In this document: in pieces, positions 22,062 to 33,337 of the stretch
Layout of the letters: each line of letters begins with the position of its first letter
How positions within the stretch are numbered: position 1 is the stretch's first letter
Assembly: GCA_025617745.1 (NCBI GenBank)
Contig: CM046858.1
Location: 41,833,850 to 41,897,849 of the forward strand
DNA from: Heliocidaris erythrogramma
Taxonomy: Eukaryota; Echinodermata; Echinoidea; Camarodonta; Echinometridae
DNA: 64,000 nt
Reading direction: 5' to 3'
Position numbers and translations under genes: made by a program
Notes under the pieces: model-generated
Told to the model about the DNA's origin: nothing
Databases searched by the model: none
Seen by the model: the letters and a program-made list of their open reading frames with translations, nothing else

Positions 22062-22320
22062 AACTCATTCTTCTATCTTTCATCTACCAGCAAACTATCC
22101 GTCCATTGAATAGATCTCCTAACTTTAACAACGGAGATTTGAAAGACTTGTAAAATGTTTGTAACTTCTACTTGTACCATATATAAACGCATGTAAATAA
22201 CAAGTTAATCATTCCACCTGAAGAATTAAACGAAGCGCTTGTGGTCCGAAGCAAACCTACGGATATCTACTATGTCTTTATGCTCTCCTGTCTCTTTTAT
22301 TTCTTTTCTTTCTCTCGTCT
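22062..22320. other. Non-coding stretch before the LTR element
   Basis: No gene here. CTACA at 22321-22325 is the left copy of the target duplication of the LTR element. Confidence 0.5.
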
Positions 22321-22325
22321 CTACA

Positions 22326-23790
22326 TGTAAAAGTTACATTGACTTTGTTAAATCTACAGGCTATTTAGCCACCCAATAAATTACCAGGAACAAATTCAGT
22401 ATAATTGGTATGTCTTTATTATAATTACATAAAATACTTCTGGAAGTTATGTAATTCGAAAGTATATACTTAATGAGTTTCTCAATGAAATAAAATATAA
22501 TTAAGGAAACATCCGACAGTTCATTACAGTTCAAAGTCTATCAATGGATGAATTGAAGAAGAAAACGTATTACATAACATGATGCTGGGAAAGATGGTCT
22601 GTCGAAGGACGACTAACTAAAGGAAATATGTCGCGACGACACCCGGTGTAGACTACCAGTGTCCAGACGTGAAGAAACGGGAAGGAAGACCTCTCGGTGA
22701 GAAATATGCTGTCTAAACCGTAACCCTGAAGATATGTCTCTGTCTAGACCCGAAGTAACCCGAAGTCGCTTGAAGGGACGTGATCATGATGGTGAACAGG
22801 TCCGTGAAGAAGTGATAACCATGAATATGGCCCTGCCCAGTTCCATGACATCGACGATACTGACAACGAAGGGGACGACCATGGGGACGACCCTGGAGTA
22901 ACCGCCGTCTAAAGAGAATGACCATTCCAAAACTATATGGCCTACCATATACACTTCAAATTCAAATATATTAAACTGATAATTATAATTCCTTCTAATT
23001 CAAATGTCTTTCATTAAAATTACCCTATAATAATCACCAATAGTGATTATATCTATGTCAGCACTTCAACCTGTGCTGTGAGCCATTACCTACTATACTG
23101 ACTTCAATATAGCTGCAAATAATCTAATATGATCAGTACATTAAACTGCCTGTTATAATTCAATGACATTGAATAATTAATGACATTACAAATGGAAAGT
23201 GATTGAACATACTTGTAGGAAAACTAATACAATTGCCATTTGGTATTGGAAGGGTGATATAAAATAATTATCACTTATGCAAAAGAACTTACAATTCGGC
23301 CTTGAGGAGAGAGAACCTCAACCTGGCACTGAAACGGCTGCTGCTGGCTGCCCCTATAGTGCTGGCTGCTAACAGTAAAGCTGCGGCGGCTGCTGGCCGC
23401 GCCTACTCATGCCGGCTGTAAAACTTGCTGCAGAGACAGAACCCTCAATATGGTCCTACTCGTCTGGCAACTAAATCAAGACTGCCCTGAGCCTTGCTAC
23501 CTTGCTTACACACCCAGTGAAAGTATTCAAATGGTACAAAATACAATAGACACAGCAGCTGTCCATAAAGACTATACACATTCCAAACCTATAGATTGCC
23601 TGGCTAGGCTATTAGGAAATAATACAGGTTGTTTGCTTGCCTGGTTAAACTAAACAAAGGCTACAACTATGCTCACTCTGCACATCAAAGAAAGCAATCT
23701 GAGGATGACTTCAGTCCATCAGGTTGCCTATTAACAAAACCCCTACTGTATTATGTACTAATTTTCCACACCTGGGATAAAATTCTTACA
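22326..23790 (-). repeat. 3' LTR of the Gmr1-like element
   Basis: 1465 bp, nearly identical to 28988-30452. The small frames inside both LTRs are repeated shadows and not genes. Confidence 0.95.
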
Positions 23791-23808
23791 ATGGCCCCCC
23801 GTTTTCAA
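23791..23808 (-). other. Polypurine tract of the Gmr1-like element
   Basis: On the minus strand AAAACGGGGGGCCAT directly precedes the 3' LTR. This is the expected position and composition for plus-strand priming. Confidence 0.75.
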
Positions 23809-24055
23809 GAAAATATTTCATATTTTCTGCAAAAATATGAAAGAATTTTATACTATTTAAAACAAAAGTAAACTATCAATGTACCAATTTTAAAACCAGG
23901 AACCATAATATAAGGATTAATTTAAGTGTCTCGTCTGTTCTATTTTTTTTTCGAAAAAAAAAAAAAAAAAAAAAAAAACGTATTAAAGCTACTTCCTTGA
24001 GTTTTAATACTTGTTTCTTACTTCTTCAAAAAGATAATATTCTGGGTTTTATACC
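23809..24055 (-). other. 3' untranslated part of the Gmr1-like element
   Basis: Lies between the end of the Gag-Pol frame and the polypurine tract. It includes a homopolymer A run on the plus strand (about 23954-23978). Confidence 0.7.
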
Positions 24056-27000
24056 TCACACTTCACTTCTACTAAGAAAATCTGCTCCGACATTCTCGGA
24101 TCCACGAATCGCCTCGATTCGGAAGCGAAACGGTTGTAGGGAGAGAGCCCACCTCATGACCCTACTGTTGATGCATTTGGTGCGGTTAAGGTATAGGAGG
24201 GGCTGGTGATCAGTCTCAAGGATGAACTCCTTTCCCTCGAGGTACACCTGAAACTTACTGATTCCCCACACCAATGCCAAACACTCGCGTTCGATCGTGG
24301 AATATGCCTCTTCTCTCGGTAGGAGTTTCCGACTCGCATAAGCCACGGGGTGTTTCTCTCCATTGTGTTCTTGGAGGAGAACAGCACCGAGTCCTGTAGC
24401 CGATGCGTCTGTTCGGACAATGAACTTTTCCTGTACATCAGGAAGACGTAGGATAGGGCTCTGGACAAGGCTTTCCTTCAAAGACTTGAAGGCTGCTTCT
24501 TCATTCTCACTCCACTTAATTTGGTTAGGTTCTCGATTTCTTGTCTTGTCCGTCAGTGGTGATGCAATAGTTGCGAAATTAGGGATGAACCTTCTGTAAT
24601 AACTAGCCAGTCCGATGAAAGCACGCAGCTGCTTCTTCGTCTGTGGTCTAGCTGCACTCTGGATCTTCTCAACCTTGTTCACCATAGGCTGCATCTTGCC
24701 TGCTTGGATCACATGGCCCAAGAACTCCACGTGCTTGCCTCCTAAGTGACACTTACTGGGGCGCGCTGTCAAACCAGCTGCACGCAGTCTCTGGAGCAAC
24801 TCGTTCAGGATAGCAAGATGTTCCTCCCACGTGGCTGTGTGGACGAGGATGTCATCCAAGTAATTTGTGACGTGCTTCATTCCTGTTAGCAATAACCGCA
24901 TCACTCTGCTAAATGTGGCAGGCGCGTTAACTAATCCGAATGGCATAACTCGGAAATGATACAAGCCACTAGACGTTTGAAAAGCAGTCTTCTTCTTAGA
25001 TTCTTCTGAAAGAGGAATCTGCCAGTATCCCTTACTGAGATCTATCTTAGAAAAGTAATGGGACCCAGACAAACCCGCAAAAATCTCATCAGTATTGGGA
25101 AGAGGTTCAGCATCAAAGACTGTGATGCGGTTCAACCGTCTGAAGTCTATACAAAAGCGATTGGTGCCATCTGGCTTCTTCACTATGACTATTGGAGATG
25201 AGTATGGAGAGTTTGACTTCTCAATAACCCCCATTTCGACCATCGTATCTACTTCCTCCTTGATAACATCACGAAGAGCATGAGGGACCGGATAAGGCTT
25301 CTGTCTAACCGGATCATCAGAAGTCAGCCGGATCGAGTGGGTACCTAAGTGTGTCTTGCCTGGAACATCTGTCATTACATCTTGGTAGTGACTAAGCATG
25401 CACTGTACCTGTCCTTTCTGTTGGGCTGATAACTCCGGACCCAGTTTGACATCTTCCATGGTCTCCTGCGCTTCCAAGACTGGAACATGCACCTTCATGT
25501 TACCTGGAATTGAAGAATTTTCACCTTCATTACTGTCATCTCCCTCAATGATTGAAGCAAGGGCGACCACCTCTAGAACTCCAGCGCTAGTAGATTTGTC
25601 CTCTTCACTTGATGACTGAGAGATCACGTCTTTGTCTACTCGATCAATGTATCTCTTCAAGAGATTTGCATGAAATGTTTTCAACTTTCCATGTACATCT
25701 AACCTATAATCAAGATCACTGAGCTTGTACACAACCTTAAACGGACCTTTCCATTGTAGGAGCAGCTTGTTGTGATCTGTTGGAAGGAGGATCAAGACCT
25801 TGTCTCCAGGGGCAAACTTCCTCGGCCTACTCTTTGCGTTGTAGTAGCCTACATTGCGTGACGTAGCCTTCCGCAACTCTTCCTGTGCGGCTTCCATGGT
25901 AGTCTCGAGCCTCTCTTTCAAGTCGACAATATATTGGTATGTCGTCTTCAACTCGGCATCTTGAGGCTTACCACTCCACAGTTCCCTGAGAATCTCTAAC
26001 GGTCCTCTAACTTGCCTCCCATAAAGCAGCTCAAAGGGCGAGAAACGAAGTGAAGCTTGGGGTGCTGACCTGTATGCAAACATAACTGGTGCTAGGTAGC
26101 GATCCCAATCACTTGGCCGATCCGCACAAACCCTCTTGAGAATCTGCTTAAGAGTCTGGTTGAATCTCTCAACCAGCCCGTTACAAGCGGGGTGATAAGG
26201 TGTAGTAGTTAATTGTTTAATTGACAATAACCTGCCTACCTCCCTCATCATTTCAGAAGTAAACTGAGTACCACGGTCTGATAGGATCTCTTGTGGTACT
26301 CCCACTCGACAGAATACTTCTACCAATGCCTCGGCTACCGTAGCCGTGTCAATGTTTGGTAATGCCACCGCCTCAGGATATCTCGTTGCATAATCCACGA
26401 TGGTAAGAACGTACATATTCTTCCTAGCAGTAACTGGCTTAATGGGGCCTATCAAATCAACAGCGACCCTAAGAAATGGGGTGTCAATAACTGGCATCTT
26501 ACCAAGAGGCGCCCTAGGAATCCTTCCTTTTGACACAGTCCTCTGACATATGTCACAAGAACGACAATACCGAACAACATCAGCTTGCACTCCAGGCCAA
26601 TAAAAATTAGCTGAAATCTTCTCTTTGACCTTCTGAACACCTTGATGACCACCTAGAATGCCCTCATGAGCAAGCTTTAACACTGACTGCCTATATGGTT
26701 TGGGAACTACTAATTGCCTAACTGAATTTCCACTTAAAACAGACTTTGGCTTATACACTCTATACAGCAATCCCTGATCCATAACAAAGTAGCAGTTCTG
26801 TCTCTCATCATCAGTTACACTATCACAAGCTAACTCTCTAGCCCTCTTAAGAGTAGGATCACTCATCTGAGCCTCTTTTATATCTTCCGATGATACATCG
26901 GGAATAGCTGATGGAACTATAAGGGGACGTGGGGGACGACGAGCCTGAGCCGTCTGGGCTCTAGTCTGAACTGCCATACCCACATTCTCCTGTACCCCAT

Positions 27001-28543
27001 TCTCAACACTACCTGGCTTCCAATTTGGAAGAGGATTTTCCATTGGTCGAACATTCTCAATGTTGCCAAGGATCACATCAAACACTGGGGATTCCACGCA
27101 CAAGGCCTCTGCAGTACCAACAAACAATGGCGAGTTAATACTCACTCGAGCCGTGGGAAACCTACGCACTGTCCCATCGATTAACACACACTGTATATAT
27201 CGACCTGTGAACTGTTGTGGTTCCACCAATGATTTCTTCACAACTATGCCTGAACACCCTGTATCACGGAGGATACTAACATCATGGGATCCTATTTTAC
27301 CATCAACAATTGGAAGTTGGTCACGCCATCTCCTTTGACATGCGGCACACATAATAGGAATGTCCCTAGCCTTATCGATCTGCATATCTACCTTGGAGGA
27401 TGTCTCACTAAAGGTGGGGAAAGTCAATAACAACATGCCAATCTCATTAGTGTCGGAAGATACACTACAATTACAAGTAGGGCATGAGCCTTCTGATTGT
27501 TTCACACTCTCCGACTTTTCCTTTCCACCCTCTTTGGACCTGGATCTACTCCTACGCTGCCGACGCCTGCCGGGTGGACTAGCATCCTTCACACCACTCA
27601 GACTAGCTGCTTGAAGCCTAACTCTACATTTTGATGCAAGATGTCCCATCTTATTGCATACATAACAAGGACCCACCTGCCTACGGGCTGTAGGTGAACC
27701 TTTTGGTTCATTTCTACTTTTACTCTCATGATTTGGATTGAGAGGAGATGCACTAGACTGGGCTCTAGATTTACGACTATCTTGGAGGTTCTTTTTTGGA
27801 ACTCCAAAATGACCACCATGAGCTTCTACATACATGTCAGCCATGTTTCCCATTTCACTTATAGTTTTGGGCTTTCTCTCTTTAAGGAACAATGCCAATG
27901 CTTGACCTCCTTTTTCAATTAATTGTTGTCTAAGGAGCATATCGACCAAACCATCGAAAGAACGCTCACACTCCGACAACTCAATCCATCTCTCTAAATA
28001 ATGGTCTAATCTAACCACAAACTGACTAGGAGTCTCTCCTGACTCTGGATTCGAAAATCTGAACTTCTTACGGAAATCATCTGCAGTAAGTTCAAATCTC
28101 TTAAGCAATGCATCCTTGAGTGATGCATAGTCCTTAACCTTATCACTCGGAAGCCTGGAAAACACATCTAGTGCCTTACCCTGTAAAAGTGCGCTAAGAC
28201 TAATGGCCCAAGTAGAATGAGGCCAACCTTGGTTCTCAGCATAACGCTCAAATCTATTCAAATATGCGTCCATACTGTCCTTTCCTTCATTGAATGGAGG
28301 GAGTTTAGGGGATGGGGCCAAAAAACGACGGTCACCTACATTCACGTTACCATTTGACTCCTGCTCCTTCTGGAGACGAGCCATCTCTAATTTCTTTTCC
28401 CATAATTCTAACTCTTGTTGTCTATCTTCCCTAACTGCCTTACGTTCATCTCTGGCTAACTTCTCTCTTTTTTCTACAAAAGCTACCAGAGCTTCACCTG
28501 AATATCCTAACTCTTTCCCTAAATCAAACAATTTAGTATCCAT
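24056..28543 (-). CDS. Gag-Pol polyprotein of the Gmr1-like element (PR-INT-RT-RH order)
   Basis: A 1495-residue single frame. The N terminus has a charged coiled-coil segment (about 25-65) and a gypsy-type capsid region (about 75-260), then a CCHC zinc knuckle at about 293 (CYVCNKMGHLASKC). Next come a second Cys-rich patch, the protease core DTGCSG at about 427, the integrase H-H-C-C finger (about 623-665) and the D-D-E core (VDLIGP near 694, SDRGTQF near 753, NGLVERFN near 785). Reverse transcriptase with YLDD near 1227 and RNase H with DAS near 1375 complete the protein. All hallmark residues are visible. The host has no role for it. It makes the particle and copies and integrates the element. 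The start is the first ATG after a leader of about 444 bp. Confidence 0.93.
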   Translation of the reverse strand: MDTKLFDLGKELGYSGEALVAFVEKREKLARDERKAVREDRQQELELWEKKLEMARLQKEQESNGNVNVGDRRFLAPSPKLPPFNEGKDSMDAYLNRFERYAENQGWPHSTWAISLSALLQGKALDVFSRLPSDKVKDYASLKDALLKRFELTADDFRKKFRFSNPESGETPSQFVVRLDHYLERWIELSECERSFDGLVDMLLRQQLIEKGGQALALFLKERKPKTISEMGNMADMYVEAHGGHFGVPKKNLQDSRKSRAQSSASPLNPNHESKSRNEPKGSPTARRQVGPCYVCNKMGHLASKCRVRLQAASLSGVKDASPPGRRRQRRSRSRSKEGGKEKSESVKQSEGSCPTCNCSVSSDTNEIGMLLLTFPTFSETSSKVDMQIDKARDIPIMCAACQRRWRDQLPIVDGKIGSHDVSILRDTGCSGIVVKKSLVEPQQFTGRYIQCVLIDGTVRRFPTARVSINSPLFVGTAEALCVESPVFDVILGNIENVRPMENPLPNWKPGSVENGVQENVGMAVQTRAQTAQARRPPRPLIVPSAIPDVSSEDIKEAQMSDPTLKRARELACDSVTDDERQNCYFVMDQGLLYRVYKPKSVLSGNSVRQLVVPKPYRQSVLKLAHEGILGGHQGVQKVKEKISANFYWPGVQADVVRYCRSCDICQRTVSKGRIPRAPLGKMPVIDTPFLRVAVDLIGPIKPVTARKNMYVLTIVDYATRYPEAVALPNIDTATVAEALVEVFCRVGVPQEILSDRGTQFTSEMMREVGRLLSIKQLTTTPYHPACNGLVERFNQTLKQILKRVCADRPSDWDRYLAPVMFAYRSAPQASLRFSPFELLYGRQVRGPLEILRELWSGKPQDAELKTTYQYIVDLKERLETTMEAAQEELRKATSRNVGYYNAKSRPRKFAPGDKVLILLPTDHNKLLLQWKGPFKVVYKLSDLDYRLDVHGKLKTFHANLLKRYIDRVDKDVISQSSSEEDKSTSAGVLEVVALASIIEGDDSNEGENSSIPGNMKVHVPVLEAQETMEDVKLGPELSAQQKGQVQCMLSHYQDVMTDVPGKTHLGTHSIRLTSDDPVRQKPYPVPHALRDVIKEEVDTMVEMGVIEKSNSPYSSPIVIVKKPDGTNRFCIDFRRLNRITVFDAEPLPNTDEIFAGLSGSHYFSKIDLSKGYWQIPLSEESKKKTAFQTSSGLYHFRVMPFGLVNAPATFSRVMRLLLTGMKHVTNYLDDILVHTATWEEHLAILNELLQRLRAAGLTARPSKCHLGGKHVEFLGHVIQAGKMQPMVNKVEKIQSAARPQTKKQLRAFIGLASYYRRFIPNFATIASPLTDKTRNREPNQIKWSENEEAAFKSLKESLVQSPILRLPDVQEKFIVRTDASATGLGAVLLQEHNGEKHPVAYASRKLLPREEAYSTIERECLALVWGISKFQVYLEGKEFILETDHQPLLYLNRTKCINSRVMRWALSLQPFRFRIEAIRGSENVGADFLSRSEV

Positions 28544-28965
28544 TTTATTAATTTATCAAATTATACGCAACCTGTTAAAAGAAATCAATTGTATCTTTGT
28601 ACCAGTTTCTGGGTGTGTAGCTATGGCCTTACAATTACCTCAACTCACCGAGGTCCCTATATGCTTGCTTACTTCGCTCGCTTGCTTTGCTTGCCAATCC
28701 TGACTGCGACCGTGCATCAACCTGTCAGTGCCTCGGCAAACGGTCCTATCTCCTTTACAGAAGTGGCCACACTACTTTCCTGAAATGGAATGACAAGGAG
28801 AAGCAGTAAACATGTATTCCTGCAATGATCAACAATTGACAGTCTCAATATGATTCTCCCACAAAATAAGTATGAGTGCTATAAGGAAATTTCACTTTAT
28901 TCCTAACGATTTAACAGATTTGCGAGGGTCCCTGCAAAATATTGGAATTGTTACAGCTAAATATC

Positions 28966-28983
28966 CTCCCGGACAAGCCCCCA
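28966..28983 (-). other. Primer binding site, tRNA-Pro-like
   Basis: On the minus strand TGGGGGCTTGTCCGGGAG begins four bases after the 5' LTR. From memory it differs at two positions from the tRNA-Pro primer site used by murine gammaretroviruses. Confidence 0.75.
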
Positions 28984-28987
28984 TAAA

Positions 28988-30452
28988 TGTAAAAGTTACA
29001 TTGACTTTGTTAAATCTACGGGCTATTTAGCCACCCAATAAATTACCAGGAACAAATTCAGTATAATTGGTATGTCTTTATTATAATTACATAAAATACT
29101 TCTGGAAGTTATGTAATTCGAAAGTATATACTTAATGAGTTTCTCAATGAAATAAAATATAATTAAGGAAACATCCGACAGTTCATTACAGTTCAAAGTC
29201 TATCAATGGATGAATTGAAGAAGAAAACGTATTACATAACATGATGCTGGGAAAGATGGTCTGTCGAAGGACGACTAACTAAAGGAAATATGTCGCGACG
29301 ACACCCGGTGTAGACTACCAGTGTCCAGACGTGAAGAAACGGGAAGGAAGACCTCTCGGTGAGAAATATGCTGTCTAAACCGTAACCCTGAAGATATGTC
29401 TCTGTCTAGACCCGAAGTAACCCGAAGTCGCTTGAAGGGACGTGATCATGATGGTGAACAGGTCCGTGAAGAAGTGATAACCATGAATATGGCCCTGCCC
29501 AGTTCCATGACATCGACGATACTGACAACGAAGGGGACGACCATGGGGACGACCCTGGAGTAACCGCCGTCTAAAGAGAATGACCATTCCAAAACTATAT
29601 GGCCTACCATATACACTTCAAATTCAAATATATTAAACTGATAATTATAATTCCTTCTAATTCAAATGTCTTTCATTAAAATTACCCTATAATAATCACC
29701 AATAGTGATTATATCTATGTCAGCACTTCAACCTGTGCTGTGAGCCATTACCTACTATACTGACTTCAATATAGCTGCAAATAATCTAATATGATCAGTA
29801 CATTAAACTGCCTGTTATAATTCAATGACATTGAATAATTAATGACATTACAAATGGAAAGTGATTGAACATACTTGTAGGAAAACTAATACAATTGCCA
29901 TTTGGTATTGGAAGGGTGATATAAAATAATTATCACTTATGCAAAAGAACTTACAATTCGGCCTTGAGGAGAGAGAACCTCAACCTGGCACTGAAACGGC
30001 TGCTGCTGGCTGCCCCTATAGTGCTGGCTGCTAACAGTAAAGCTGCGGCGGCTGCTGGCCGCGCCTACTCATGCCGGCTGTAAAACTTGCTGCAGAGACA
30101 GAACCCTCAATATGGTCCTACTCGTCTGGCAACTAAATCAAGACTGCCCTGAGCCTTGCTACCTTGCTTACACACCCAGTGAAAGTATTCAAATGGTACA
30201 AAGTACAATAGACACAACAGCTGTCCATAAAGACTATACACATTCCAAACCTATAGATTGCCTGGCTAGGCTATTAGGAAATAATACAGGTTGTTTGCTT
30301 GCCTGGTTAAACTAAACAAAGGCTACAACTATGCTCACTCTGCACATCAAAGAAAGCAATCTGAGGATGACTTCAGTCCATCAGGTTGCCTATTAACAAA
30401 ACCCCTACTGTATTATGTACTAATTTTCCACACCTGGGATAAAATTCTTACA
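28988..30452 (-). repeat. 5' LTR of the Gmr1-like element
   Basis: 1465 bp, TG...CA bounded, followed by the right copy of the CTACA target duplication. Confidence 0.95.
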
Positions 30453-30457
30453 CTACA

Positions 30458-30762
30458 CATAATATCATTGGTAATTTTCCTGGTGTATGTACAGGATGCT
30501 GGTATTTGTGTAGATGATGATTAATAATATATGTAGAGAGAAAGAGAGAAAGAAAAATATAAAAGTGACAGGAGAGGAAAGATAATAAATGGAGGGGGGG
30601 GGGGGGGGGTTTAAAACAATACTAAAACAAATCCGACTAAATGGTGTTTTAGCCTTGTGCTCCCATCGATATCTACCACGTTGTAGCGCTCGATGGTTCA
30701 TTAATGCTTTAATCGAAAGTAAATAAGGGCGAGTTTCTTGGAAAAAAAAATAATTACCTCTT
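30458..30762. other. Non-coding spacer
   Basis: Contains a purine-rich stretch and a G run at about 30592-30609. No gene was recognised. Confidence 0.5.
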
Positions 30763-30993
30763 AATAACATGATCACAATAAGCTGATCATGAATATTTTG
30801 GGAGAAGCTCGGCTGGACGCAGTTAGAAAGTGGAAAGTCACTATACCATCAATATGCAAATAACAAACAAAGTCATTAAAAGGTCAACGGTGAGCTCATA
30901 CAAAAGGTTACCCTAGCAACTGTGGCGAAAGCCCGCTCGCGGACGACCCGCCATTGCTTGACCTGTTTCTGCCCGAAGGCAACACATTTTAGT
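30763..30993 (+). repeat. Repeat A1 of the tyrosine-recombinase element
   Basis: Near-identical in direct orientation to 38634-38862, with only a few differences over about 230 bp. It begins AATAACATGATCACAATAAG. Confidence 0.9.
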
Positions 30994-31153
30994 TTTCGCG
31001 TCGTAAAAATTCTCGAATGTTGAATCGTTACATCAGCAGGCTTCACAGAAATGGGAAAGAGGAAAGCACCAGCGTCCAGGCAACCTTCACAGCCCAAAAG
31101 TTTAGGCCAACGACTTCTTCTAGACAAAAAAGGACAAAAAGTAGTGCAACTAC

Positions 31154-33328
31154 TAGCCCCGGGACGCTGCCACGAAGTGGCAGCGTCCTGAGTGAAACCA
31201 GTACGATTCGGTGGGTCTTACAATCTACCAATGTTCAAATGACCATTTAAAAAATGGCCATGTAATTATTATTTTTTAATTAAAGTATCATATATACGAT
31301 GCCACTAATGCTACAGTCACACGGCCATGTTACGGACCTGCGGATGCCTGCGTATATTTGGATAATGAAAATGCGTAATTTTTACCCCCCAAATAACGCA
31401 AATTTGAGCAAAAGTTACCTATATTCTGCGGACGATACGGATTAGTTACGGATGTTACGTATGAATTACGGATGTTACGGGTAAAACCTGTTGATGAGCC
31501 CATCCGCTGCCAACCCGCTGACACATGTCACGGACGACTTACGGATGACTTACGGACGATACGTATGAGTTACGTAGTTTATGTATGGATAACGTATATT
31601 TTGCGGATGCTTACGTATATTTCATCCGCAGCAGAATTTTGAGATTTTCAAAATTCACGCTGCGGATCTGCGTATGTCTGCGGATCCTGCGGATTAGGTT
31701 ACGGATGGATACGGACGTTTTACGCAAAAATACGCAAAGATACGGATCAATACGCATGATACGGAACAATACGCAAATTCTACCTAAATTCTGCGCAAAA
31801 GACCTTGCGCGGGAAATTTAAAATAATTTGAGATTTTCAAAACTTTTTCGCGGAAGACCTCGATTCCTGCGCACTCCCACGGATTTTTACGGATGCACTT
31901 ACGGATGATACGCATGATACGGATTGCTGCGGATTTCTACGGATTTTTACGGATGCACATCCGCAGACATGCGTATCGCGCGTATCTGTCCGTCTGACCA
32001 TAGCATAATGCCTAGGTCAGACGGACAGATACGCGCGATACGCATGTCTGCGGATGTGCATCCGTAAAAATCCGTAGAAATCCGCAGCAATCCGTATCAT
32101 GCGTATCATCCGTAAGTGCATCCGTAAAAATCCGTGGGAGTGCGCAGGAATCGAGGTCTTCCGCGAAAAAGTTTTGAAAATCTCAAAATTATTTTAAATT
32201 TCCCGCGCAAGGTCTTTTGCGCAGAATTTAGGTAGAATTTGCGTATTGTTCCGTATCATGCGTATTGATCCGTATCTTTGCGTATTTTTGCGTAAAACGT
32301 CCGTATCCATCCGTAACCTAATCCGCAGGATCCGCAGACATACGCAGATCCGCAGCGTGAATTTTGAAAATCTCAAAATTCTGAAAATTTTCATTTTGAA
32401 AATCTCAAAATTCTGCTGCGGATGAAATATACGTAAGCATCCGCAAAATATACGTTATCCATACATAAACTACGTAACTCATACGTATCGTCCGTAAGTC
32501 ATCCGTAAGTCGTCCGTGACATGTGTCAGCGGGTTGGCAGCGGATGGGCTCATCAACAGGTTTTACCCGTAACATCCGTAATTCATACGTAACATCCGTA
32601 ACTAATCCGTATCGTCCGCAGAATATAGGTAACTTTTGCTCAAATTTGCGTTATTTGGGGGTAAAAATTACGCATTTTCATTATCCAAATATACGCAGGC
32701 ATCCGCAGGTCCGTAACATGGCCGTGTGACCTAGGCATTACCTAAACAGACTTTACGCAAATCAGCTTTTCCTAAAAAATGTGTAGAATCGATGAATGTC
32801 ACTTTTTACTCTCAATTTTCGAAACCAGTCCCATTCGCCATGTTGTTAAAGCCAAATTGAAAATAGGCACTTGCGCATGCGCCTATGAATGTTTATTACA
32901 ATGACGGCATAGTTTTCGTCAATGGAATAATGAATATTCATATACCCACTGTAATCCGCCGATCGCTAGCGTATAGATCTAGCGCTCTCGCTCAAGCTCG
33001 TCTTAATGAATATTCATAATCCTCCCTTCTTGTCTGTATTATAATTGGAGCTGCTGACGCATGCGCATTGCAAGCAAAACACCGACCTTCGGAAGTTTTT
33101 ACTACAGGCTCTTGGAGATAAATATGCCTTTTTTGTATCATCCTCATTGAAAAGAAAGACGACAGTCAATCGTAAAGTATTGTAAGTACCTAAAATAGCC
33201 TAAAATCAACTGATTTCATGTTTCATGGCTATCATTTTGACAAACGACCTTGTAATTATGTGACATCCATGCGATCAAAGGACTGCGAAGCGCAGCCCGA
33301 ACACTACGTGTTCGGGCTGCCGCAGTAA
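31154..33328. mobile_element. Hairpin-ended element X1 with 9-bp target duplication
   Basis: Flanked by the 9-bp direct repeat TGCAACTAC (31145-31153 and 33329-33337). Its left end carries the palindrome GGACGCTGCCACGAAGTGGC... (about 31156-31182) and its right end the palindrome GCAGCCCGAACACTACGTGT... (about 33293-33321). A shorter relative (X2) is at 34159-34572. X1 itself holds the inverted MITE pair at 31305-32742. It has no coding capacity. A 9-bp duplication fits Mutator-like or foldback elements. It is inserted in the N-terminal coding part of the tyrosine-recombinase element. Confidence 0.8.
31305..32742. mobile_element. Giant palindrome: two inverted MITEs joined head to head
   Basis: The two halves of about 700 bp (31305-32008 and 32009-32742) are almost exact inverted copies. 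Each half ends in related termini (AATGCTACAGTCACACGG at the outside, AATGCCTAGGTCAGACGG at the centre), so each looks like a MITE in its own right, meeting at GCATAATGC. Both halves are filled with short TACGGATG-like motifs. The paralogous site at about 34288-34310 in X2 lacks the insertion, and comparison shows insertion at a TA/TTA target. Mirrored frames are artefacts. Confidence 0.85.
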
Positions 33329-33337
33329 TGCAACTAC

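Larger units (their letters stand above)
22326..30452 (-). mobile_element. Gmr1-like Ty3/gypsy LTR retrotransposon, whole and very young
   Basis: The element is 8127 bp long and oriented on the minus strand. Two 1465-bp LTRs (22326-23790 and 28988-30452) begin TG and end CA. I see about three differences between them, so the insertion is recent. The 5-bp target duplication CTACA is at 22321-22325 and 30453-30457. The primer site resembles the 3' end of tRNA-Pro, and a G-rich polypurine tract borders the 3' LTR. One long frame encodes Gag and Pol. The Pol order is protease, integrase, reverse transcriptase, RNase H. Integrase ahead of RT is the hallmark of the Gmr1 group of deuterostome gypsy elements and differs from ordinary Ty3/gypsy order. 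No envelope gene was seen. The element looks whole, with no break in the coding frame. Confidence 0.92.

Noticed and set aside
31330-32729. Mirrored frames at 31.3-31.8 and 32.2-32.7 kb as duplicated genes
   Set aside because: They are the two arms of one palindrome read from opposite strands, made of short CpG motifs.
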